Below, in pieces: positions 42,474 through 54,645 of a stretch of 64,000 bases of DNA. Source of the stretch: Podospora pseudocomata (Eukaryota > Ascomycota > Sordariomycetes > Sordariales > Podosporaceae). Position 1 is the first letter of the stretch. Every line of letters begins with the position of its first letter. Where the stretch lies: positions 2,021,501 through 2,085,500 of the forward strand of contig NC_085887.1 in assembly GCF_035222375.1 (NCBI RefSeq). The letters run 5' to 3'. Position numbers and translations under genes: made by a program. The notes under the pieces are model-generated. The model was not told the origin of the DNA and did no database searches. It saw only the letters and a list, made by a program, of their open reading frames with translations.

Positions 42474-44352
42474 TCACTTCTTCAACTTCACATCCATCTC
42501 CTTCTTAAATCCACGCCAGACCTTCTTGGCCTTCTCCAACATCTTCTCCTTTCCTTTTCCAGCACGGGCCTCCTCAATAGCCTTCTCATGCTTCTCCTGA
42601 ATGTCGACCAAATAGTCGACGATGGACTGCCAAGTTTCCTGACAGTTCTCGCTGGTCAAGGCAGAGCACTCGGCGAAGCCAGCCGCGTTGATGGCGGCGG
42701 CGGCAGTCTCACCCTGGATATCAGTGGCGGGCTCAGGGGGAACAAGGAACCTCAAACCCAAGTTGGGAAACGTAGGACGACGATCGACCTTGAGGCCAAT
42801 GACAATCAACGGCACATCACCGTGGAGAGAGGCAGCCAGCATAGGCTTCTAGACCGTGCTGAGGCCATCCAGGTTCCGGGAATCCTCGAGATCGTAGCAG
42901 ATGATGGCCGCATTGAAGAAGGTTGACTGAAGTTGGGTGTCATGACGGCCAGCAATCATGCCAGGAAAGTCCCACAACTCGACCTGGGCAAGGGTCCGAC
43001 GGGTAGCATCGCCAGTGCTCATGGTGCTGATGGTGCGGATCTCTGTCGACGTAGAGGGGGCGCCGGGAATATATCTCCCCATCACAAGACGGCTGCATTC
43101 TTGGTTAGTGAATATGACTAGGTTGGTGGAACTCAGATAACAAATTTACTTGAGGAACGTGGTCTTGCCAGTCCCCGGGTGTCCCAAAACGCAAATCTTG
43201 AAGTTGCGAGTGGTGATGACCGGAGCAGGCACAAAGACCCGGGACATCATGCTGAACGGGGTACTTCTCCCGCTCTCACCAACGTGGCGCGACATGGCCG
43301 TTCCAGCGCGGGCCATGGTCGAACCGTGGTCGTCCACAGACGACCGAGTCACCGCTCCCCCGCTCACGCGGGAAAGAGCGCGCCTGAACGGCGCGGCGAT
43401 CTTGACTCGCTTGCTGGGGCCAGCCTCAAGATTCTCCAATGTCGCGACTTTATTAGTGATATTTTCAAGGAAGTAGATCAAAAGTTGGAAAACTTACAGC
43501 TCCCTGTCGCTTAGTCCCAGTCTGCCGGTTCTCCGTGGTCGACTCCCCCATCTTAACCCCGTCATCCTCCATCACGGTCGCCAAGCTTCCAGCTTGGCCT
43601 CCATTGGAGGAGCTGACTTCGGGCAGAGCGACTCTCTGCGGCCCAAATGGGCTCTCGGAAAGCGAAATCCCCTCCAGCCAGTCCTCGAGGCGACGACTTG
43701 CGAGGTAGGTCACCTCACCTTGGTTTAAGAAAGCCTGGCCGTACAGGCGGCCGGCTTGGGCAGAGGCGGAGTCGAAAAACTCCTCTGCCGGCCCGAGAAT
43801 TATCGAGCGCGAGTGCTGCAACTGCGCAGACTGCGCGCCCAGTCTGGCAGCCCGGTTGAGGCTAGCCAGCGCCTCCAGGTGCTCGTCTCTGGGGGCGTTC
43901 ATTGTTGCTGCTAAAGGGGAATTGGGTTCAGCAGCGAGGTAAATAGTGGCGTTTCGAGCTCTGGGTTCGTTGAGTCGAAAGCCAAAGCCTGTGACGGGGT
44001 GTGGCGACAATCCCAAAAGATCTGGATCGAGCAAAGAACGGTTTGACCAACCTGGAGTCGGGATAAGAGATCGATGAGGTTCAGTTGATCGAAGACATCT
44101 TGGTGGAGGCGGAGGCAGAATATCAGCGTCAAGATGAAGGTCGACCCCTTGATCCTCTGGGGCGAGCGTGTAGTGAAATTCGTGGGCCTCAAGGTGCGAC
44201 GCTGAGAGGGGAGGCAGGCTGCTCTCGGCGCGACTCGCGCTCAGTGCTCTCCTGCGTCCTCGCATCGAGCTCCCCGGCAGGGCGCGGCCACCTGCCATTG
44301 GGATCCGCATGCTGGCTGGTCTGTTCGAGGCAGAGGCCATGGCTAGTCGCAT
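42474..44352 (-). pseudogene. Ras-like small GTPase with long N-terminal extension, interrupted by one TAG
   Basis: Exons 44352-43498, about 43433-43150 and 43092-42474 would give about 585 residues. The G domain has G1 GHPGTGKTT, G3 WDFPGM, G4-like GLKVD and G5-like ECSALT. The N-terminal 370 residues are low complexity, Arg/Ser/Pro-rich. The C-terminus is lysine-rich (KKVWRGFKKEMDVKLKK) with no CAAX box. An in-frame TAG at 42851-42849 lies where a Trp (TGG) would fit (LSTV-stop-KPMLAA), so only 460 residues before G4 are made without read-through. The rest of the frame downstream is intact, which suggests a recent loss, a strain variant, a sequencing error or read-through. The acceptor of intron 1 is ambiguous (GAG at 43434 or another GAG 9 nt on). 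Confidence 0.65.
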
Positions 44353-45236
44353 AAAAGTCGAACAAAATGAAGTTTGGATAGTAAGATGATACAGCCTTTT
44401 TCGAAGACAGACAAGATACACAGCTGTGAGCTCTGTCAAGGGGTAGAAACGACACTAAGAGAAGCTGGGCGAGCCGCCACGACAGAGGAACAAACCCGCG
44501 ATAGTTGTTGTGAGAAGGAGGAATCAGAGAAAACTCCTGGCAGGCAGAGGAACTACAAGATCAGAAAAATACCTTGGGCCGGTGTTTAGGCTGCAAAGAG
44601 AAGACGGCAGGAGCGTCGGGGGCATGGTCCGAGCGCCTTCGTTGAAGACTATGTGCCTGGTTGTCTGCCTGGGTTGAGGACTAAGGGGCTTTAGAAGACA
44701 GCGACTGCATAAGAATCCGGATTAATGGATTTCTTGCTGGTATACTTCAGAGTGGTCGAGATTGCGATAGCGTACTTCATATCAACAGTCTTTTGAGACC
44801 GTAGAGGGGTCCAGTCAAAGTCACAGCCAAATGATCACGACCAAGGAGCAGATTGCATGCGACACCACACATGGAAAGCCGACTTTTATATTACCTCGGA
44901 TTTGAATATACTCACAATTGGAAACCATGTTGTTCACTCTGTAACTTGGCAAAGTCAACTTGCTGCCGTCACCATCACCATCTCAGGGGTAAATGTTTAG
45001 ATATTCACATAAACTGCACATACCCCCATAATCGCATAAACCCCAACAATGACACAATGCTCCCCGGACCCACATCGGCTCCGGGATGACGGCGATTGCG
45101 CAATCCAGGGATCCCCTCCCAAGTCAGTTTACAGCAGCCCACACCACCGATTGCGGCAGCTGTTTGAATGAGTAATGAGTCCTGCCTCTTTTGAAGCCGA
45201 ATTATCTCTCACTGTGATTTTTGGTGTCTTTCATCA
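44353..45236. promoter_or_regulatory. Divergent upstream region of the Ras-like and aminotransferase genes
   Basis: This 884-bp segment has short open frames (71-89 codons) that overlap the start of the Ras-like gene or lack features. A purine-rich part lies at 44450-44560. Nothing coding is supported. Confidence 0.45.
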
Positions 45237-46665
45237 ATGAGCTCGTCGCTCCTCTCGCCTCTTTTTCGGCGACAGTTATTCACATCCCTTCACAAAGTTC
45301 CCACCAGACGAGCCTTCCAGAGTACCCCCTCCATCATGAGTGAGAAACTGAAGCCCGCGGCCCGTGTCGCTGGTAGGAGGCAGGATGTTTGGTGAGATCT
45401 CACATTTCTCTTTCAGTATACCTACATATTCATTGACTCGAGACAAAAGGTCCATCATCAACGAAGCAGCCTCCGCCTCCCCCATCCAGCCCATCGTCAA
45501 CATGGGCCAAGGCTTCTTCGGCTACAACCCCCCAGACTTCATTCTCTCAGCTGCCAAATCCGCCCTGGACCGCGTAGAATGCAACCAGTACTCCCCCACA
45601 AAGGGCAGACCACGCCTCCTCAAAGCCCTCGCCGATGCATACTCCCCCTTCTGGGGCCGTCAACTAGACCCCAACACAGAAATCACCGTCACCACCGGCG
45701 CCAACGAGGGCATGCTCTCCGCCTTCATGGCCTTCATCGAGCCCGGCGACGAAGTCATCGTCTTCGAACCCTTCTTCGACCAGTACATCTCCAACATTGA
45801 AATGCCCGGCGGAAAAATCGTCTACGTGCCCATGCACCCACCGAAAGAAGGCGCCGTCAAAACCCTCTCGGCAGGGGAGTGGACAGTCGACTTTGACGAG
45901 CTCGAAAAAGCCATCACGCCCAGGACGAAAATGATTGTGCTCAACACACCCCACAACCCGGTAGGCAAAGTCTTTTCCCGGTCCGAGCTCGAAAAAATCG
46001 CCGAGCTGTGTCTCAAGAACCAAATCATCATCTTGTCGGATGAAGTCTACGATAGGCTTTACTACACCGACTTTACCCGCATCGCGACTCTTTCTCCTGA
46101 GGTTGAGAAGATTACCCTTACTGTTGGGTCGGCAGGCAAGAACTTTTATGCCACTGGCTGGCGGGTGGGCTGGTTGATTGGCCCTCCCGAGCTGATCCAA
46201 TACGTCTCTGCCGCTCACACGAGAATCTGCTACTCTTCTGTCTCCCCGCTTCAAGAAGCCTGCGCTATCGGGTTTGAGGAGGCGAATGGGCACGGCTTTT
46301 GGGAGCAGTGTATTGCTGACATGACGGCCAAGATGGAGAGGTTTACTGCGGTGTTTGATGAGTTGGGGATTCCGTACAGTAAGCCCGAGGGGGGGTATTT
46401 TGTCATGGCGAATTTTAACAAGGTGCAACTTCCTGAGGGGTACGAGTTTCCGAAGCATGTCGAGGAGAGGCCGAGGGATTTTAAGCTGGCGTGGTTTTTG
46501 ATTCAGGAGTTGGGGGTGGCGGCTATTCCGCCGAGTGAGTTTTACACGGATGAGAATGCGGGGATTGTGGAGGATTATTTGAGGTTTGCGGTATGTAAGC
46601 CTGATAATGTTTTGGAGGATGCGAAGGAGAGACTTAGGGGGCTGAAGAAGTACCTGAAGAAGTGA
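45237..46665 (+). CDS. bna3: Kynurenine aminotransferase / cysteine-conjugate beta-lyase (Bna3)
   Basis: Two exons (45237-45391 and 45450-46665) give 456 residues. The N-terminus (MSSSLLSPLFRRQLFTSLHK...) is Arg/Ser/Leu-rich without acidic residues, a likely mitochondrial presequence; a second ATG in frame (MSEKLKPAARV, near residue 34) could give a cytosolic form. Fold-type I aminotransferase features: MGQGFFGYNPP, TTGANEG, LNTPHNPVGKVFS and the PLP lysine Lys282 in SAGKNFYATGWRVGW. A conserved Arg that binds the substrate carboxylate is expected in LRFAVCKPD near the end. The enzyme converts kynurenine to kynurenate and related 2-oxo acid pairs. Confidence 0.9.
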
Positions 46666-47047
46666 CGGCCTGTGTTTTTGAGTGGCAAGTGTCGGAAGAG
46701 CGGCCGGTTGGGTCATGTTAGCATTTGTTTTTAGACAGCAAGCAAGTGTGATTCTATTGATGGAGGGAATAGAAACTGATATTCCTTATATAACCGCTCA
46801 CTTTGGTTAGGGGGTATATACTGGATTTGTTGATATATCCTTCTAGCCCGCTTAATCTGTCTTGGACAACGCCGGTTTCCCTGTTTTGGTGACCTTTTCC
46901 CATTAAAACTCACTTTGGGGTTGGCAATGCCATTACCCCCTTAAATCCAAGGCCTTGCTGGACCTGCCGCTTTCCAAATCCCTATACTCAGCCCGACATA
47001 TTCCCCATTCTGATGACAATTTCCCATACCTATGTATATGTCAAGTA
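46666..47047. other. Convergent 3' region between bna3 and the Zn2Cys6 gene
   Basis: This 382-bp stretch lies between two stop codons. A 60-codon frame on the minus strand within it has no recognisable product. Confidence 0.5.
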
Positions 47048-49724
47048 TTAGTTCCTCAATCCCGACGCCGCCGTGTACTCTCTATGCTGCTGTTGATGTT
47101 GCGCTTGTAACTGCGGTCCAGGCGGGGGTATCAAGGGCGAGCCCGCCAAAGTATCCCATCTCTCGAGGAAGTGTTCCCAGTTCAAGACACCGTCGTCGTG
47201 ATTCATCTAGTCTCCCTATCAGCAGCCATAACCTTGGTACCTATTTCTCGGGAGACCTACCCCATCATTCACATAACCATTCGTCACAGGCGGACCCCCC
47301 ACTCCCGCCGCCAGTTTTGCATAACCCGGAGGAGGAGCTGGTTGGTGCTGGACCGCACTCGCCGAGATCCCCATCTTGGCTAGAGCACCCCCCACAATAT
47401 CTTGCACTCTCCCAACCATTCTCTGCATCTTCTGCATCTTTTCATCCATCGTCCCCGGCCAAACAGAGCTAAGCACCACCCCCAACGCCACAATCTCGTT
47501 GACGTCGCTGCTGGCGTCTGGGATCAGGGTCACAAGCCGGTCGAGGGTTCGCTCGACTGTTTGTGCCATTGTTACCGCTGACCAGGGGTAGCTCGGCCCT
47601 CTCGCCCCCGTGCCAACAACACTGAGCAGGTCTTCGTCGTAAGGATTGTGGCTGTTGCTCTGGGAATGCCGATGCTGATACTGCCGAGGGTACGCCACCT
47701 GCGGGTGATGCCAGGGCTCACCGTCCGAATTCTGCGATATCTGTGAATTATTCCTCTGTTGCTGTTGGTGCTGCTGTGCTCGCTTGATGTAAGCACACAC
47801 ACCCAACCCAGCCTCCACAATGTCCTTTTTCATGACAAACAGGTACATCGCCACCACTTCTTCGTAGCCTGGACTCCTGGGGTCGATCTCATCGGCATAG
47901 GTCAAGATTGCCATTGCTGATTTGAGGTACGAGAGCTCAATGTTTGGCGGGCAACTGCTCGGGTCGGAGAGGAGCCCTAGAGCGAAGGGGCGGTATAATG
48001 CTAGTAATGGTCGGCGGACGTGCATATCCAACAAGGCTCGGTGTCGCCATTCTTTGTGGATGTTTTCTGGGTTGAGAGAGGCGTGTCTTGGGAAGAGGGC
48101 GGCAATGTCGGAGAGGAGGTTTTCGAGGTTCTGGCCAGCGGACAGGATAGGTTGGTAAGAGTCGAGGGTTGGAAGATGGGATATCAAGGCTGCGGCTTCG
48201 ATTCTAGCTGGGAGAGTTCGGGAGGTGTAGGCTTGAAGGCGGTTACTCGTAGAGTGGTCGAGTGGGAGTGACGGCGGCAAACTAGGCGTCGTAGGGGAGA
48301 GAGAGCCATCGTCGAGATTGGAGGGTGGTTTGCAGCTGTATTCACCCGCCCGGATGGCAAACGGAAGGGCGCACATCAACGAAATGTGGAGGTCCATTTC
48401 AAGCAGAGTGTACCACAGTCGTCGGCGCATCTCGCCGATGAAAGGACTTGACGGGGGAAGCTCAGAAGGGTCTCGGTGGAGGTCCATCGTCATGGCCATG
48501 CGAATTATGTAGCCTAATTGCGTCCAGGAGGAGCGTTGGTGGGGGCAGATGGTTCGTTCGGCGTGGAGAAGGAGGAGCTCGGTCTGGAGAGTGGTCAAGT
48601 CGGTGATTTGTTTTCTTCGAAGATCATCTAGCCAGTGCCTGACCAATATGCAGGCAGTGGGGATGTTGACGCTGGTGAATCTATCCTGCCCTAAACCTCG
48701 AGAATCTGTCCCAAAGCGAGCCGCGATGCTGATCATGCAGAGCAACCGAGGAAGAAAGCTTTCGCTACAGCCTCGTTTATCCCAGTACTGGGCATATTCC
48801 TGGTGGAAAGACGAGACGTGGACCATCCGATACAAGCCTTCAGAAACGACAAAATACTGATTGACGAGCCTGTCGCAGACTGATCGTGGTGGTAAAACAT
48901 CGTTCATGCGTTTCTGAATTGGCATCATGGAATCGACATAGACGGTGATGGGCTCGAGAGCCTTGTGGTGTTCCTTTTTCAGCACTCGGCATGCGTTCTG
49001 TAGGCGGGCAAAGGGTCCCCGCAGGTGATCTGTTCTCGCCATGGTTCTCAGAAGATCATCGGCCTCGTCGAACTCCGATGGACGTCAGTGTCTCAGTTTG
49101 ACCGTTTCATCGAGCACATGTCTTACAATATTCAGCAGAACCTGCGTGCTGTCCAGACCTTGGGGACTTGGGAACCGGAAACCTGGGTTGAATGGACGGC
49201 TCTGAATGGCCATTGACTGTCGGTAGGGAAATGTTGGCGAAGACTTTTCTGTGATGATCCTCTCGAGGCGCTCCAGCCGTGCTGCCATCTCGTCCAGGCC
49301 GACCTGAGGCTTATGGTAGTGCTCCATGCCGTTGGATTGCGAGAATGGTCGAGGATAATCTCCATCATTGATGCTGGCAAGGTGTTGAGGGCGTTTGACC
49401 GGTCTTTCAGCCGATTCTCCATCAGACCCGTCTGAGCCACCACCATTCTCCTGGTCAGTATATCGACAAGGCCTTCGGGACTTCTGACACTGAGAACATG
49501 GTGCTACTCGATCACACTTCAACTTGCGCTTGCTGGCCAAAAGATTAGTTCCAGGCTTCTCCTCCCAGGCAGAAGCTCATCCCTTACCGGCATTCGACAC
49601 AAGACTTGACTGGTCGAGGGCGCTTGACGCTCTTTGGCTGGACTGTTGGATCTAGTACGGTCGACGAGGTTACGGACGGTGTTCTAGGCAACACAGGACC
49701 TCCACCTTCGAGCAGTGCTTCCAT
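47048..49724 (-). CDS. Zn2Cys6 transcription factor with fungal regulator middle domain
   Basis: Four exons (49724 to about 49588, 49532-49127, 49072-47261, 47206-47048) give about 837 residues. The zinc cluster CVECRKRKLKC-(5)-CSQC-(6)-C is split by intron 1 just after the second Cys; the six Cys have the spacing of the binuclear cluster. Intron 2 is 54 nt, in phase, with donor GTAAGA, branch site CACTGAC and acceptor GGAG, and removes an in-frame TGA. The middle region carries the fungal-specific regulator domain (FHQEYAQYWD, MAMTMDLHRDPSELPPSS, RRRLWYTLLEMDL). The last exon (MNHDDGVLNWEHFLERWD...) ends in a Gln-rich tail. A DNA-binding regulator of unknown targets. The boundary of exon 1 is uncertain by one base. 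Confidence 0.87.
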
Positions 49725-52700
49725 GGTGACCTCTCGAGAATGACCTGTCGTCAGTGACTGGCATTGGAAAATTGAACGAGCAGAAAATGAGCGGTGGCTT
49801 GGGTGTCGACTCTCGAAGGGCTCAGCTTGGGGCAGCGGTTTAGCGGGATATCAGAAACTTTGTGGTTGCTTCTTCTGGCGTCCCTTTGGCAAGCCCCCTT
49901 TTAGTCAGTCAGGAGGCATTAGAGGGAACACACGGCCGGTACGGTATTGTGCTGTGTATGTCACGAATCCACGGTCTCCCGAAACAACTGACTTCTCGCA
50001 ATGTGCCACAACCCGCCCTCTGTTGGCCTCTCAGCCGCGACATGCGGCACTTGGGCTTTGGGGGAGGGGGGGGGGAGATAGGTATGGTTGACGCAACATT
50101 GAGAACATGGCGAGCAAAGGGCGAGAGCAAAACCGTCCTTGTATGCATGCATCCTGCAAGACTGCCCTGTCCTGTCCTGTCCGCCTCAGCTCTCCCGAGA
50201 GTCGATGTGTATGTGGTTGCATGGAAAATGGCCAGGTTGAAAGACAAAGACATGGGGGGGTGAGTCCCCCACAGAGACCGGGTGCAACCGACATTAGGGG
50301 CTAGGGCCCCGTAGCTTAGGCCACCCTAATGCACAACTTACAGGGGAGTGGGAAGCTAAAGGAAGCATCACAAGGACAGCCCAGGGCCATCCTTTCATCC
50401 ACCCAACATCCAAGGTAACGACATGGATGACATCGACTTGTACCTTTTTTTTTTTATCCATGATCTTTTCGGAGCCGAACCCCCATGACCACCACCACAT
50501 CGTCAACACACCCTCGGACACGAAAATGTCGCCGATGGATGCAGGCCACCCTCCCCAGAGGAAGACGTGCGCAAAAAAGAGGCAATGCGAGCTCGCGGCA
50601 CCAAGCAAGGAATCACGAAGTGGTCAAAGATCAATCCAACAGGAGGCGGAACCCGGATGTTGGACCGTGGTTGAAGATAAGGTTATGACATTTGGCAGGC
50701 ACATTATTCTCCGTGCGAGGAACTTGACGTTGGTACGAGGCCAAGCCGTCATAATTTCCAGACTCTCCAAAGCATGGTTGTCGATCCTGCAACCATAACG
50801 CCTCTCGCCTTCCCTTCTGGATACCACCTCCCTCTCCAGCCTGCCATAACTTGATATTCAACATCGGCCCAGCCAGTACTCAGGCTTCGGTGCTGTCGTT
50901 TACTTCTCGTCTCGACAGATGAAGCCACGGGCCGAGGACTACCTCAAACTCAGGTCCGCCCAGCCCGGATATCCCCTCTTGACACGCCGGCCTTTCTCTT
51001 TTGGTTCCGCAATCTTGACGCCACGAATGTTGGTTCCGACGGGCTTTTCGTTTTCCTCTGTATGATGAAATCCGAGGCAGAACAGAGTCGAGATGAGCTG
51101 TGATCGCTTCGGCTGGCCTTTGATCTTGTTGGACGGCGCAGACCGTCCCAACCACCAGACATACGGACCTGACATATCAACACAGCGTTCGCTTCTAGAA
51201 GTCACAAGTGTGGCACATCCATCTGATGGATAACACCAATCTCGTGAAACACTGGCGATAGGACACCTATACGTGGTACGGTGGGAAGATCACCATCTGG
51301 AAATTTCACGCACTGAGCGCCCTTTCGGAAGCCTCCGCCCGTTCTCGGATTTATTTCAGATCTTTATTCCGGGGTAGTCGCAGTAACGACTTCCTAATGG
51401 GTCTAGGGTACCTACCTTAGTTGGGATAACGACGTTGGTGGCGTCAACCTCCCACTAGGGCTCTCTCCAGTGATCCCAAGCTGCCCCGTTTTCGACCGCC
51501 TACGGATACCGAGGCCACGAGCACCCCAACTGCGGTTGCTCCCTCGCCGGACCCAAGCCTAGACAGCTCGTTCCTGGACCTACCAGAGACAGTGGAAAGA
51601 CATCGCGACTCGAGCTGGTCAGAACTCTAGAAGCCACACCCCACGCACCCCCAACTGAAACAGCAAGGCTAACGCAAGGGCACAACACCCCTTACCCTTC
51701 TCACACACACCACACACGAGCCATGTCGTTATCTTTTTCCACTTCGAGGCAAATCTAAACGCCTCTCATATGCAATCATAATTGCCAAGTTACAGCTCAC
51801 ACTACACGAGGACCGGCCTTCGGCGACAACGGGCGGCGGCGGCTCATTATAAGCGAGGAAATAGATGAAGCCAGTCCCAGGGCAGCATGTACAGAATCTT
51901 CCACGCAGATTGAAGACCACTTTCCATCGGTGGGCGTGGCTTTCGGTTCCTTCGGCACTTGAGGGCGGGAAAACCGTGTAGCAATATATCGAACGTTTAG
52001 CACCTTGCATTGAACAAGCCGGATTTGTATACCAATACATACACTACCTCCGGAGACCACGAGATAAGTGCAGGATCTGGCACAACCTGACAGACGAGCT
52101 TATGCATATACCCATCCGCTACCCGGTTGAAAAGGCGAGTGAGTTACGTATCGGTTGGACTGACCATTTGGGGTAAAACAGTCAACGTGGTCGATCAATA
52201 TGTTGATGAATAGCCGGCGGTATTAAACGGGATCCACGCATTTTTTCTCCACTGACAACAACCAGATCAAAGGACAAATGTTCCTGACTAGCGGCCAGAA
52301 CCACCCAGGCAAACTGTGAAGAAAAACCGGCGCTTTTATCCTGACTAAAGGCCCAGCAACCCAAACCGAGGCAGGCCGGTTGGGCGTTAGCCAGGACTCT
52401 CGCTCGCCGGTCCACCACCACCATCTCATCCCATCCTACCACTCACTCCCACGCTCATGGCTGCACTAAAAAACCACTTGGACAAGCCACGCCAACCACG
52501 AAGGATCCTACCCTGGCTCTGGAAAAGCCTCTAGCCTTGACTGTTGGCTCCCTTGGTTGCAGCTCTAGTTTGTAGCTTACCCATCCGGTAGGGTACCTAG
52601 GTGGGTGTGTTGGTCCGGCAGCCGGCCGAGTGACAACGGAACATAGTGGACGACACCACCAACCCAGCCAACAAGGTGCTTACATTAGTTTTGCTGACAA

Positions 52701-53195
52701 GCATGTGAATATTGGATATTTCTCACGGAGGAGAGAGAGAAAGGGTTTCACAAGGAAAACTTGCGAAGTAAACCAAAAACGGAAAACGGAATTGGAATAG
52801 AAAAGTAACAAGTTAAAAAAAGCGAGAGAGAGATTCGTCCCTTGGATGCCACCGTGCGCGCCTGCTTAAATAACAAACATCCTCCTCCTCCAAAAGTCGT
52901 GCTCCATGCTGTTGTTGTTGTTGTTGTTGTTGTAGTTGTTGTTGTTGTTGCTGAAAAAGCCATGAGTTTTGCCTGCGATGCTTAATCTGTCCTTTATCAT
53001 CCACCACCTCTCCTCTTCAACCTAGTCGATGTTCGGCTTCCTTTCTCGTTGGGAACATGATCGGTTCTCCATCCCATAAACCCTCCCCCTCCCTCCTCCC
53101 TTCTTTAGTCGTGTGTTCCCCCTCCTTTCTTTCATAACCTCAACTTCGTTTCCCTTGGACCAGAGAAGTGTTCAAAGCTTCCCCAACGAAGAGCT
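49725..53195. other. Long gene-free region (3.5 kb)
   Basis: No gene is recognised in this stretch. It holds the promoter of the Zn2Cys6 gene on the left, a (TTG)n microsatellite at 52909-52952, palindromic TAGGTACCTA-like motifs near 51404-51418 and 52588-52602, and the atx1 3' UTR on the right. Open frames of 60-133 codons on both strands look random in composition and have no splice partners. Confidence 0.5.
52909..52952. repeat. (TTG)n microsatellite
   Basis: About 14 copies of TTG (GTT) with a single TAG interruption near the middle. It lies in non-coding sequence about 250 bp beyond the 3' end of atx1. Confidence 0.9.
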
Positions 53196-53630
53196 CTACT
53201 CATCCTTGGGAACCTCGACGCTCCTCTCCTCGCCGTCGGCCTCGCCCTTTGTGACTTTTTTGCCCGTCTTGGCGATGGTCTTGAGGACTTTTTCGTAGGG
53301 GAGAGAGTCCTCTGCGATGACGGTGGCTGTTTGGGTTTCGAGGGAGACGGTATAGGATTTGACGCCTGTAGTTTTTGTTTTTTTGTTCTCTTGTCAGCAA
53401 AACTGTTTTCTTGTTGCGGTGTTGGCCGTGGCCCGGGTTTGACGGCGGCGCAAAAGGGGAGAACGTGGGGAGTGGAGAGGGAAAGGGGGGCGCATTTTAC
53501 CCTCGAGCTTCTTCAAAACCCTGTCCACAGCACCGGAGCAGCCGCCGCAGCTCATGACAATGTTAAAGTGGTACTTGTGCTCCTGTCCGTTAGGGACGTC
53601 GGGAGTGGCGGCGGTAGCAACGTCGGCCAT
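53196..53630 (-). CDS. atx1: Copper chaperone Atx1 (heavy-metal-associated domain)
   Basis: Two exons (53630-53501 and 53365-53196) give 99 residues. The HMA fold is visible: HYHFNI-like first strand (KYHFNIVMSCGGC) with the copper-binding MxCxxC at residues 26-31, AVDRVLKKLEG helix, and the second strand VKSYTVSLETQTATV. Lys-rich IAKTGKKVTKG replaces the usual loop Lys. A Gly/Ala-rich N-terminal extension and an acidic C-terminal tail make it longer than yeast Atx1 (73 residues). Atx1 carries Cu(I) to the Golgi ATPase Ccc2. Confidence 0.92.
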
Positions 53631-54645
53631 TTTTTGTTTTGTTTTTCGGTTCGTTCAACGATGCAAGGAATTAGGGGTGTTGGTGAGGTAATTGGCGTTT
53701 TAGGGGTAGGAGTAGCGCGGTACGTTTTTTTGGTTGTGAAAAGGTTTGGAGAAAGAGATAAAACGGGGAAGTGGTGGAGGGTGGTGGGTGGGCACTTGGT
53801 TGTGTTATTTAAGGTTGAAGACAACGTGTATTTGGCGGTGGTGGTGGTGGTGGTGCTGTTGCTATATATAACCGCTTGTGTGTGTCTCAGGCACGGAAAT
53901 GGCGGGAAATTTAACGGGTTGAACGGCGCGCAGCTAGTCTACGTACGCACTTGCACATGAGATGGGAGGGAGGTTTGTGGTTGCGGCGGTAGTGGTTACA
54001 AAGCTACGGATGGTACTTGGTTGCGTGAGACGAGATGCGATGGTGGAGGACGGGAGGAAGGGGGGGGGGGGAGGGGAAGGCGGGGCAGAATGATAAATCA
54101 AGATGACGCCAGCGGGGAAAAAGGCTCGAGAGACCTGAGAGAGAGACCAGATTGCGATTGCGCCTTTTGTGATTGCGCGCGATGGGAATCTTTGCTGGCT
54201 GCTTTAGTTGGTGAGGATTATTAATGTTCCTCTGTGGTGCAAGCTTAAGGTCTTGAGCTCCAAAGCTTGTTCGAGGTATCACATTGCCTTTGCTGAGTAC
54301 CCCGCTATGAAGACCCCAAATATCAAAAGGCCTTGGACTATCTCGCCAAACGCAATTCCCCCTCTATCCACACCTCTGCCCAGAACTTGAAACATGCTCA
54401 TATCTGACTCACTTTGAAACAAGGCACAGCTTTGAGGTTGAGATGATTCCTGCCCTATGCATGAGAGCTAACAGTTTCCCATGAAAATAACATGGAGACG
54501 TGATACCCGAGTCTGAGCTGGCTGTGTGACCTGCGGACAAAGACACTCCGTGCAATAGGAGGCCAAGCAGTTCGGGAGATGCGATCTGGGACAGACAAAA
54601 ATGGAGCCGTCGAATGGAGTCAAGTGGACCCAAAAAATGCCAGAA
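53631..54645. promoter_or_regulatory. atx1 upstream region and non-coding sequence
   Basis: The first part is the atx1 promoter; T/G-rich strands with GTG repeats occur at 53835-53860 (tggcggtggtggtggtggtg) and a G-run of 12 at 54061-54072. Nothing coding is supported. Confidence 0.45.

Noticed and set aside
50427-50798. 123-codon frame in the 3.5-kb gap
   Set aside because: No domain, no splice context and ordinary composition; overlaps several other random frames.
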